Below, piece after piece: positions 17,120 through 24,867 of a DNA stretch of 64,000 bases. The DNA is from CAZGSN01 sp964371655 (GTDB lineage Bacteria; Desulfobacterota; Binatia; HRBIN30): NCBI GenBank assembly GCA_964371655.1, contig CAYJOD010000003.1:62001-126000 (forward strand), in the 5' to 3' direction. Every line of letters begins with the position of its first letter. Position 1 is the first letter of the stretch. Made by a program: the position numbers and the translations under genes. The notes under the pieces are model-generated. The model was given only the letters and a program-made list of their open reading frames with translations, did not search any database and was not told the origin of the DNA.

Positions 17120-18376
17120 GTGTCGCCAGCTGTCCGCATGCTCAGCGAGGAGGCTCGCGCGCTTCAGACCCGTCTGAACCGCGTCAAGCCGTACTCGCTC
17201 GTGATGCCGAGTGTGCATGCCGCAGCCATATCGCCGCCGGCTTTTGCTGCAATCGAGCAACACATGAGCACCTGTCGAGACGCGCTGCTTGTGGTGCTGC
17301 ATCGATTCCAGCAATGGCTGCACACGGACGGGCGGCATGCCGCGCCCGTCGAAGCGCAGCGGCGCTTCACCCTGGTACGGCTGCGGTTCAATAACGTCCT
17401 GTCGCAATTCGATATCTTTGCAGACGTGTTAAACCAACGCAGCGAACACGAGACCGGCACGTGGGTTGCGGGACTCGACGCCGTCGCCGCTGATGCACTG
17501 GCGCTGCCGGGGTACTACGAGACACCACCAGTCATCTGCTACCTCGATCGTGGTCACGGCGCCGCCATTCGGCGCGTGCGCACTCGGCTGCCGGGAGGCG
17601 ATCCAAACCCGGTGGCCATCATTCGTGTCCCGCGCGAGCGCATGGTCGGCTGTGGCATCGCGTCGTCGCTCGTACACGAGGTTGGACATCAAGGCGCGGC
17701 ATTGCTCGATTTGGTGAGGTCGATGCGGCCGCTCTTGCAAGGCATGCAGCAGAAGGGTGGCCCCGAACGTGCCGCGTGGCTGTTGTGGGAGCGCTGGATC
17801 TCGGAGATCCTCGCGGACTTCTGGGCGGTGGCGCGCGTCGGCGTCGCGGCGACGCTTGGTTTGATGGCGGTCGTGAGTCTCCCTCGTGCCTTTGTCTTCC
17901 GCGTTGCGTTGGATGATCCACATCCGATTCCGTGGATTCGCGTCAAGCTGAGCTGCGCGCTCGGCAGCTTGTTGTACCCGCACCCACAGTGGGAAGCGCT
18001 GAGCCGGTTGTGGGAGGCATATTATCCGCGCACCGTCAGCAACGCCGTCGGCCAATTGCTCGCATTACTAGAGCAAACGATGCCGGCCTTCGCGGCGTTG
18101 CTGGTCCATCACCGACCGCCACGGCTGCGCGGGCGCTCACTGCGCGAAGCGCTGGGCTGTGCCGATCGGCAGCCGGCACGATTGAATGAGCTGCTCCAAT
18201 TGTGGAGCGCGGCGCCGTCGCACATGGCGAGTGCTTCCCCAACGCTGGTCTTCGCCGTGCTTGGCCACGCGCGAGTAGTCGGGCGTATTACGCCGGAGGT
18301 CGACAGCGCGAACATCGCAGCCCTACTTGACCACTGGGCATTACGGACTCGCAGTGCAGCGGCTCTCGCCGCCTAA
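17120..18376 (+). CDS. HEVGH metalloprotease-like protein of unknown family
   Basis: A 418-aa protein starting at GTG 17120 (AAGGGAG nine bases upstream), 25 bp after the previous gene. It carries VHEVGHQ, the HExxH zinc-protease signature (H186, E187, H190), followed by WISEILADFWAVARVG. There E229 and D233 sit where a gluzincin-type third ligand is expected. The segment CYLDRGHGAAIRRVRTRLPG upstream, with IRVPRERMVG, is not one I recognise. No signal peptide is apparent. It probably acts on a partner encoded in the same operon, but that is inference. Confidence 0.75.
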   Translation: MSPAVRMLSEEARALQTRLNRVKPYSLVMPSVHAAAISPPAFAAIEQHMSTCRDALLVVLHRFQQWLHTDGRHAAPVEAQRRFTLVRLRFNNVLSQFDIFADVLNQRSEHETGTWVAGLDAVAADALALPGYYETPPVICYLDRGHGAAIRRVRTRLPGGDPNPVAIIRVPRERMVGCGIASSLVHEVGHQGAALLDLVRSMRPLLQGMQQKGGPERAAWLLWERWISEILADFWAVARVGVAATLGLMAVVSLPRAFVFRVALDDPHPIPWIRVKLSCALGSLLYPHPQWEALSRLWEAYYPRTVSNAVGQLLALLEQTMPAFAALLVHHRPPRLRGRSLREALGCADRQPARLNELLQLWSAAPSHMASASPTLVFAVLGHARVVGRITPEVDSANIAALLDHWALRTRSAAALAA

Positions 18377-18397
18377 GATCGTAAGGAGGACACCGAT

Positions 18398-19906
18398 ATG
18401 ACTAGCGAAGGTAAACCAGAAGATGAAAAGCCGCCCGTCGGCGAAAGCCTTACGGAGATGAGAAGCGCATTGACGGGGGCTGACCCGGAGGGCTTGATTC
18501 GTCGAGCCGTAGCCAGGCCGACCCAAGTAGAGATCCTGCCACAGGCAACGACACCCACCACCGATCAGTATCTATGGAAGGCAATTCGGAACCGGACCGA
18601 GGCCGTTGGGTACGACCAGCTCACCGCGTTCCTTTCAGACGTATTCTGCAAGGAGAAGGTGGTTGACGTCATCGGTGACCGAGCTTGTCCGGAAGCCTCG
18701 CAAGTAGGGCTCAGCCCAACGCACATCCCTTCCGACGACTACTTCAGTCGCGTAAGTGCATACGAACGGTTGAAAGCGGCCGTAGAAATGTTCCTTACAA
18801 TTCGGTGTGGCGTGGTGATCCGTCCGGGGGTAGATGGCGATGACCGCACTGCGTATCTAGGGAAGACACCGCCCCTGCTCCCGTACTTGGCTGAGCGGAT
18901 CCGCGAGATGTTCCCAACCGCGAGTCTTGAAGAGCTGGTTAAGTCGGCTGACAAGTCACCCTTCTGCAGCGAAATACTTGTCCACCGTTTCACCTGCCCC
19001 TGCATGATTGAGCTGATATGGTCGTATTGGCATGAGGAGGGGATGCTGGTGCAAGCTATGGCAGCCGTGGCGCTACGGTTTCAGAACCGCGCGCTTCCTG
19101 GAGGCCATCGAGGTCTTGCGCAACTGACGCTCGGACCGCTGCGACCTCTAAGCAACCTCTTGTGGGGATATGTGCAGGATGACCAGCCGAACCGTCTCAG
19201 TGTCTTTCGGCGGGCTCACGAGTACGACCATCAATATGGTCTGCGGCTCGTTGGCAAAGCACTATCAGAGTTCCAGCCAACCGACAGCCGCTCGAAATTT
19301 CTTGAAGCGTTCCACAGCCTGCTTCATACGACGGCCCAGTTTTACCGGCAATACGACAATAAGATGATCGTTGCCGATGCGTTCCCTGTGTTGAACGCAC
19401 TGAAAGAGGTGCATCTGATTCTCGCTCACGGCGCGGACAATCAGTTCGGAGACCTGCCCTGGACGGCGCGAGTCGAGATGCTCGTTCAACAGTACTTGCT
19501 TGCCCGGCACGAGCTGCGCGAATTCCTCGGCGGGCGCCCGATGGTCCCGTATCGAGAAGCATGGATGGCACAGGTGGATCAAATCAAGTCCTTGCTTGGG
19601 TGGACCGACGTCTCTGTCACCCATTTCAATGACCTTGCTCGGTACGGTGAGCAGCTCTTGCTGTCGATACGATATGGTAACTGGATGGGGAAACCAAGCA
19701 GTCCGTCAGATTCGCCGTCTCAGATGGCGAAGAACTGGGCGGTAGACTGGCGCGAGGAAGTGCAGGGATATGTTCACGCCTATAGGGTCGTTACAGGGAT
19801 CGACCTGTCCGACGTGTCGACCATGGCACGTGCTGATCAACGGGCGATTCAGCCATCGGCTCTGCTAGCGCAACGCCTGCTCGAGCAGCAGCAGGTTCGC
19901 CGCTGA
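18398..19906 (+). CDS. Uncharacterised 502-aa operon protein
   Basis: I do not recognise a characterised domain. The start has TAAGGAGG ten bases upstream, 21 bp after the previous gene. The first 55 residues are low-complexity and charged; the rest is probably alpha-helical. Striking segments are LGPLRPLSNLLWGYVQDDQ, then FRRAHEYDHQYGLRL, DNQFGDLPWTARVEM and REFLGGRPMVPYREAWM. HEYDH (H274-H278) matches HExxH, but the surrounding sequence lacks an obvious third metal ligand, so I do not call it a protease. No signal peptide or membrane segment is seen. It is probably a cytoplasmic component of the system. Confidence 0.75.
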   Translation: MTSEGKPEDEKPPVGESLTEMRSALTGADPEGLIRRAVARPTQVEILPQATTPTTDQYLWKAIRNRTEAVGYDQLTAFLSDVFCKEKVVDVIGDRACPEASQVGLSPTHIPSDDYFSRVSAYERLKAAVEMFLTIRCGVVIRPGVDGDDRTAYLGKTPPLLPYLAERIREMFPTASLEELVKSADKSPFCSEILVHRFTCPCMIELIWSYWHEEGMLVQAMAAVALRFQNRALPGGHRGLAQLTLGPLRPLSNLLWGYVQDDQPNRLSVFRRAHEYDHQYGLRLVGKALSEFQPTDSRSKFLEAFHSLLHTTAQFYRQYDNKMIVADAFPVLNALKEVHLILAHGADNQFGDLPWTARVEMLVQQYLLARHELREFLGGRPMVPYREAWMAQVDQIKSLLGWTDVSVTHFNDLARYGEQLLLSIRYGNWMGKPSSPSDSPSQMAKNWAVDWREEVQGYVHAYRVVTGIDLSDVSTMARADQRAIQPSALLAQRLLEQQQVRR

Positions 19907-19912
19907 GACGCG

Positions 19913-21019
19913 GTGCGGGCACTCGACTTTACTTCCGCACTGTACCTGGGGCTCACACACGACAGCAGGTCGCTTGATCCATGGACGCAGCTCACGACGG
20001 GAAAGCCGGCCGCCCTGTCGTCGCCACCCGGGGCGGAACGTGTCGCCGCCGATCTGGCGCAACTCATCGGCTGCGAGCGTGCCGTCCTGGCGCCGTCCAC
20101 GCTGCACTTGTTCTGGGACCTGTTCGGTCTGCTGTCGAAGGAACCGATCGCGATCTACATGGACGCGGGCTTGTATGCGGTGGGGCGGTGGGGAGTCGAG
20201 CGTGCGGCGGCGCGCGGCGTGCCCGTGCGGAGCTTTCGCCACCACGATCCGCAGGCGTTGGATGCCGTGCTCGCGTGTGGCCGGACCGGCACTCGCCGGC
20301 CGTTGATTGTCACCGACGGGTTCTGCCCGGCCTGCGGCACGCCCGCTCCACTACGAGCTTACCTGGAATGTGCGCGTCGATACCGTGGACAGCTGGTAAT
20401 CGACGACACCCAGGCGCTCGGCGTGCTCGGTCACATGCCGAGCGCACACATGCCGTATGGGTTCGGCGGCGGCGGGTCGCTGCGTTGGCATCGAATACGC
20501 GGTGCTGACGTCATGGTCGTGAGCTCTCTGGCCAAGGGGTTCGGGGTTCCGGTGGCGGTTCTCGCTGGGTCGCGGGAATGCGTCGATGGCTTTCAAGTGC
20601 GGAGCGACACGCTCGTCCACAGCAGCCCGCCATCGACAGCCGTGTGCAGCGCCGCAACGAACGCTCTGACGATCAACCGCAGCAGTGGCGATGTGCTGCG
20701 AGCTCGGCTGGCAGGACGGGTCGCCAAGTTCCGGAAGTGTCTGGCCGCGGTAGGTGTCCGACCGGCCGGGGCACAATTCCCTGTGCAGACCTTCCGCTTC
20801 GAGAGTCGCAGGGGGGCCGAGCAGTTTCACGATGCGTTGCTCAGCCAGAACATCCGCAGTGTTCTCGTCGGGCCACGTGCCGAACACCGTGGCGGCGTCG
20901 CGTTGATCGTCACCGCGCGGCACACGGCCGATCAGATCGAATACGCCGCTCAGAAGATCGCCAGCGTGCTCTCCTGTGATGTGCGCGGGCTGGATGAACG
21001 GGAAAGGAGAGCTCAATGA
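19913..21019 (+). CDS. PLP-dependent enzyme of the alpha-oxoamine synthase/aminotransferase I-II fold
   Basis: A 368-aa fold-type I PLP enzyme, nearest in pattern to 8-amino-7-oxononanoate synthase and 2-amino-3-ketobutyrate-CoA ligase. The cofactor lysine is K208 in SSLAKGFGVPVAVLAGS, and the pyridine-binding aspartate is D164 in VIDDTQALGVLG. In typical family members the next conserved residue is a histidine (DDAH or DEAH), but here it is Gln167. The start is GTG 19913, seven bases after the preceding stop. The stop overlaps the next ATG (ATGA), implying translational coupling. It may make or modify a small molecule, or be catalytically altered. Part of its 3' end is duplicated at 22763-22985. 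Confidence 0.82.
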   Translation: MRALDFTSALYLGLTHDSRSLDPWTQLTTGKPAALSSPPGAERVAADLAQLIGCERAVLAPSTLHLFWDLFGLLSKEPIAIYMDAGLYAVGRWGVERAAARGVPVRSFRHHDPQALDAVLACGRTGTRRPLIVTDGFCPACGTPAPLRAYLECARRYRGQLVIDDTQALGVLGHMPSAHMPYGFGGGGSLRWHRIRGADVMVVSSLAKGFGVPVAVLAGSRECVDGFQVRSDTLVHSSPPSTAVCSAATNALTINRSSGDVLRARLAGRVAKFRKCLAAVGVRPAGAQFPVQTFRFESRRGAEQFHDALLSQNIRSVLVGPRAEHRGGVALIVTARHTADQIEYAAQKIASVLSCDVRGLDERERRAQ

Positions 21020-22329
21020 GAACCAATGCCGCACGTCGACTGAGTCCGTGGCTTGATCCTGACACCGAGCTGGATTCGATCGTCCGAGAGCTCGGGAGCA
21101 GCTCTGGATCCGGGGCGGATCGCGTCAGATGGATCCAGCAGTCGCTCAACCGGATTCTGGGTTTGAAGCTCGCTGAAGACGGCATCATGGGCCCACAGAC
21201 GCGCAGCGTGATTCGCAGCTTCCAATCGAAGTACGGGTTGCGTGTCGATGGGATCGTTGGGCCACAAACGGAGGCCGCGTTGCGGTCAGCGGTGAGCGGT
21301 GCACGCGGAGGCACCGCACCACCAACCCAAGGGGGCTCGCGAGGATCTGCAGCAGATCGCGTTAAATGGGTCCAGCAGTCGCTCAATCGAGTGGCTGGTG
21401 AACGACTAGTGGAGGACGGAATCGCCGGGCCAGCCACGACGGCTGCTATCAAGCGGTTCCAGGCCCGACGAGGCCTGTCCCCGGATGGAGTCGCCGGCCC
21501 ACGAACGCAAGCGGCACTCGTATCTGCCGGTGCTACACCCCCACCGCTAACCACAGCACCTGACGCCACGCTCAAGAACTTCGACTTTGACCGGGCTGAC
21601 ATCCAGCCCTTTCATCGGCCACAAATGGAGCAGATCGCGGCGCGTATCGCAGAAAGCTGGCGTACAGGAGCGGCTGTCCACACGGTTGTCCTTGTAGGCC
21701 ACACTGATCCTGTCGGTTCAGCAGACTACAACGTTCGTCTGGGCATGCGGCGCGGTTTGGCAGTACGCGCTGCACTGGCCCGAGCGCTTGAGCTACAGCA
21801 ACGCGGTCTCAGTTCTCGAGTTTTTATCCGCGTGACCAGCAAAGGCGAGCAAGACGCTGTTGATAATGATCCCGGTAGCAATCGGCGCGTTGAAGTGTTC
21901 TTGTCAACACGTAAGCTGCAACCGCGCAGACCGCCTCCCCCGCCGCCAGGACCGCAGCCGCCACCTCCGAAGCCGACCAACGGCGATCAACCCAAGCCGA
22001 AGCCTCGGGGCTGCGACTGGGAAACGAGCATCGATTGGGATGAAAAGTTCGAACGGAACTTCCAGAGTTGTTGCACCAGCCTCTACGCAGCCCGAAGCTT
22101 CTGCCCACTCGTCCCCGAATGGGCGAAATTGCTGCCGGAGTTCGAGATCTGTCGGCTGACGCCCGCGGAATTCGAAGCACGCGTCGACCAAGGCATTTTC
22201 CAGAACGTCCAATCAGAGGTCGTGCAGGAAACCGGTATCGTTGGGGGTGTCGGTAACTGCAGCCCGGCCGCTGTCACCGGCCGGCGGTTCACAGAGTGGA
22301 AGAGTCGTACTGGCAGGAAATGTTCTTGA
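21016..22329 (+). CDS. Two peptidoglycan-binding domains plus OmpA domain, Cys-rich tail
   Basis: A 437-aa cell-wall-binding protein. PG_binding_1 domains occupy about 34-90 (WIQQSLNRILG to DGIVGPQTEAAL) and 113-170 (WVQQSLNRVAG to DGVAGPRTQAAL). An OmpA/MotB peptidoglycan-contact domain follows at 187-298 (VLVGHTDPVGSADYN, NRRVEVF), then a proline-rich spacer (301-330) and an unrecognised ~105-residue tail with five or more cysteines (CDWE, SCCTS, SFCPL). No classical signal peptide is present, although three domains should meet peptidoglycan. Export may therefore use another route. It overlaps the PLP-enzyme gene by four bases. Confidence 0.88.
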   Translation: MRTNAARRLSPWLDPDTELDSIVRELGSSSGSGADRVRWIQQSLNRILGLKLAEDGIMGPQTRSVIRSFQSKYGLRVDGIVGPQTEAALRSAVSGARGGTAPPTQGGSRGSAADRVKWVQQSLNRVAGERLVEDGIAGPATTAAIKRFQARRGLSPDGVAGPRTQAALVSAGATPPPLTTAPDATLKNFDFDRADIQPFHRPQMEQIAARIAESWRTGAAVHTVVLVGHTDPVGSADYNVRLGMRRGLAVRAALARALELQQRGLSSRVFIRVTSKGEQDAVDNDPGSNRRVEVFLSTRKLQPRRPPPPPPGPQPPPPKPTNGDQPKPKPRGCDWETSIDWDEKFERNFQSCCTSLYAARSFCPLVPEWAKLLPEFEICRLTPAEFEARVDQGIFQNVQSEVVQETGIVGGVGNCSPAAVTGRRFTEWKSRTGRKCS

Positions 22330-22538
22330 GCGCGACGAACTTGTCCACACCGGCGAGCCGCAGCGCCGTGTCCGAGATCTCCGTGGGGATGCCCGTAACG
22401 TTGGGGCCGTCTGATACTGGGGCATGTCGAATCGGCAGTTAATACGGGCGATATAGGCGGGTGTGCGTCAGCCCGCGCGATAGCGGTGTGACAGAGGCGC
22501 TGGAGCAACCGAGCAATTCACGGCAAGGGAGGTTCACA

Positions 22539-22685
22539 ATGGCATACAAGTATAAGCGCCTGGTCAGCCTCCCCCGACCGGGATTTGGCCGAAGCGTGCC
22601 GCGCAGCGTGCTAGGGGGGCGGGCTTGTGCGCCTTCCCCGGCTGGGCATCGGGCGTTCGGTTGCGCGGGAAGGATTCGCGGGTGA
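22539..22685 (+). CDS. Small 48-aa reading frame with strong ribosome-binding site
   Basis: AAGGGAGG (22525-22532) lies six bases before ATG 22539. The predicted peptide is basic: MAYKYKRLVSLPRPGFGRSV, then a Gly/Arg/Pro-rich end. The motif GFGRSV is echoed by GIGRSV in another frame shortly after (22627 onward). This suggests that the original gene was longer and has suffered a frameshift, or that the region is a rearrangement scar. It could be a short real gene or a broken 5' end. Confidence 0.35.
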   Translation: MAYKYKRLVSLPRPGFGRSVPRSVLGGRACAPSPAGHRAFGCAGRIRG

Positions 22686-22762
22686 GTGGGAGTTGGGGGG
22701 ATGTCGAGAGCCACTGCCGGCGCGATACACAGCGAGCAGGTTGCGCGTGTCACCGCTTTCCG

Positions 22763-22985
22763 GTGCGCACCTTCCTTTCGAGAGCAGTACACGTGCCCAG
22801 GAGTTTCACGACGCGCTCAGCCAGAACATTCGCAGCGTTCTGGTGGGGCCGCGGGCCGAACACCGCGGCGGCGTCGCGTTGATCGTCACCACGCAGCACA
22901 CGGCCTAGCATATCCAATACGCCGCTCAGCAGATCGCCCTCGTGCATGATGCGCGCGCGTTAGACGAACCGGAAAGGAGAGCTCG
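22763..22985 (+). pseudogene. Duplicated, decayed 3' end of the PLP-enzyme gene
   Basis: This stretch matches 20783-21015 in the PLP-enzyme gene. The translation FHDALSQNIRSVLVGPRAEH followed by RGGVALIVT is shared almost residue for residue, then a premature stop (22906-22908) ends it. The junction into the next gene, GGAAAGGAGAGCTC before the ATG, is also a copy. A segment carrying the end of the PLP gene and the start of the wall-binding gene was evidently duplicated. This gave the next gene both its N-terminus and its ribosome-binding site. The rest of the 656-bp gap (22330-22538) holds nothing that I recognise. Confidence 0.85.
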
Positions 22986-24692
22986 ATGAGGACGAATACC
23001 GCACGTAGCGTGAGCCCGTGGCTCGATCCTGAGACCAAGCTTGATTCGATCGTCCGAGAGATCGGGAGCAGTTCCGGAACCGGGGCGGATCGCGTTAGAT
23101 GGATGCAGCAGTCGCTTAACCGGATTCTGGGCCTCAAGCTCGCTGAAGACGGTATCATGGGGACGCAGACGCGCAGCGCGATCCGGAGCTTCCAACAAAC
23201 CCGAGGCTTGGCCGTCGACGGTGTTGCCGGGCCACGGACAGTGGCAGCGCTGAATGCGGCACTGACTGGGGCGACCCAGCCCGCCTCGACGGGCGACGTC
23301 AAGTGTCACGTGCTGGACGACTTCCTGTTCGATGCGGCAAGTATGCCTGTGAAGCACATGCCAACAATCCGGCAGATCGCGAATCGTATTGTAGAGAGTC
23401 AGAGGACCGCTCAGCCGACCACCTCCATTCGCATTGAGGGCCATACGGATCCAAAGGGCACAGAGGCGTACAACCTCGATCTTGGTCGCCGCCGTGCGGA
23501 GGATGTCCGTGGCCACCTCGTGAGAGCGGTCGAGACCATCCGCCCCGGTCTCGCTGGCCGGCTCACTTTCATCGTCGAAAGCCGCGGTGAGAGCCACCCG
23601 ATTGCCGTCGAGCCTCGGCGAAACCGCCGCGTCGAAGTGTCATTGCGAAGAGCGCGGAGGTCACTCGATCGAGACTCGGATGCACTCGTGCTTATTCCGA
23701 ACCGTTTCGGCTACATATGGTCGGGGCGTTTCTTCCGTAGCTCGTCGAATTCGTTCAGCTCCAAGTCCGGCACGATCGCGGGTCCTGGCGTAATCCCGCC
23801 AGACAGTCGTCAGCGCGTTCGTGGGACGTTGGCAGTACCATTCCGGTTCATTTGCTCTCTCGTCACTGAATTCGGGGAAGACCCCGACATGCCGGGCGCG
23901 CCCATTCGAGCGTTCGGGACCGGGACATTGATAAGCCCAAGACATGTTCTTACAGCGGGCCACAACGTCTTAAGGATGTTCCAGGGTCGCAAAGGGAGTT
24001 TCGCTCTACGGGGAGCCGAACGTGTAACCGTCTTGCCTGCCCGAAATGGAGGAAGCGCGAGGCACCCATACGGATCTGTGCCCCGCTTGGAAGCTACCGG
24101 GGACTGGCGAGTACCGCCGGAATGGCGCAAACAACCTGGGCTTGCGCGAGGCTTCGACTTCGCCTTGATCACGCTCAAGAGCGCGATCCCGAGCAACTGG
24201 GGGTTCTGGGGAACAGAGTCGACCATAGTGCAGGCCGTTGAACCATCTGCGCTCATTGGCCTGCCCATAAACACGTCTGGCTACCCAGAAGAAAAGATCG
24301 AGAGCAAGCCAATCGGCAGCGATGCTTCGGAGGAAGATTGGGAAAGGACCTGCTCAACGCAATGGCGTTCCTCCGGCAAGGTAGAAGGGTGTGAGCAGGA
24401 GAAGGTAGAAGAGTGTGATCCACGGACGTTTGCAAATGACCTCGATGGAACGAGTGGGCAATCGGGTAGCCCGATCTGGCTTGTATCAAAAGGCAACGGC
24501 ATCAGAATCATGGCAGGCATCTTCACCAGAGCCATTCACGATAAAACAGAAACTGGAAAGCTCTATTACACCGGGGTGAACGGGGGCGTTCGGATTACAT
24601 CCGACCTACTCGAAACCCTAAGCGGTTGGATGAAGGCGGACGACGTTTCCAGCACAGTCGAGAAGGGAACCCTTCTGGTGAAAGCTCGATGA
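22986..24692 (+). CDS. Peptidoglycan-binding, OmpA and trypsin-like protease fusion
   Basis: A 568-aa protein whose first about 60 residues nearly copy the protein at 21016. PG_binding_1 lies at about 34-90, an OmpA domain at about 107-220 (IEGHTDPKGTEAYN, NRRVEV), and a chymotrypsin-fold serine protease at about 280-560. The triad is H326 in LTAGHNVL, D391 in RGFDFALITL and S493 in GTSGQSGSPIW. This arrangement resembles glutamyl-endopeptidase/V8-like secreted proteases. No signal peptide is present. It could process wall-associated or incoming proteins, or the acidic protein of the same cluster. The ribosome-binding site GGAAAGGAG is duplicated from upstream of the 21016 gene. Confidence 0.9.
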   Translation: MRTNTARSVSPWLDPETKLDSIVREIGSSSGTGADRVRWMQQSLNRILGLKLAEDGIMGTQTRSAIRSFQQTRGLAVDGVAGPRTVAALNAALTGATQPASTGDVKCHVLDDFLFDAASMPVKHMPTIRQIANRIVESQRTAQPTTSIRIEGHTDPKGTEAYNLDLGRRRAEDVRGHLVRAVETIRPGLAGRLTFIVESRGESHPIAVEPRRNRRVEVSLRRARRSLDRDSDALVLIPNRFGYIWSGRFFRSSSNSFSSKSGTIAGPGVIPPDSRQRVRGTLAVPFRFICSLVTEFGEDPDMPGAPIRAFGTGTLISPRHVLTAGHNVLRMFQGRKGSFALRGAERVTVLPARNGGSARHPYGSVPRLEATGDWRVPPEWRKQPGLARGFDFALITLKSAIPSNWGFWGTESTIVQAVEPSALIGLPINTSGYPEEKIESKPIGSDASEEDWERTCSTQWRSSGKVEGCEQEKVEECDPRTFANDLDGTSGQSGSPIWLVSKGNGIRIMAGIFTRAIHDKTETGKLYYTGVNGGVRITSDLLETLSGWMKADDVSSTVEKGTLLVKAR

Positions 24693-24867
24693 TCGGCGCG
24701 CCCCCCTCTGGCACGCAGGGCCGGGAGACGGGCTTATCACCCCGTGGGACGCCGCCCGACAGGGCCGGGATGTGATCCGGCCCTGCCGGGGCCAGTATGC
24801 GCCGCACCGTGTGCGGATGCTCGTGGGCGACAACCGTGCCACAGGCAATCACGCTAGGGAGGCCGGA

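Noticed and set aside
19217..19231. HEYDH as a zinc-protease site in the 502-aa protein
   Set aside because: Matches HExxH by pattern only; no following Glu/His/Asp ligand context, and the surrounding sequence looks structural.
24700..24745. Second sigma-54 promoter (CTGGCACGCAGGGCCG) before the M20 gene
   Set aside because: The -24 half is good but GC is not ten bases after GG; fails the invariant spacing.
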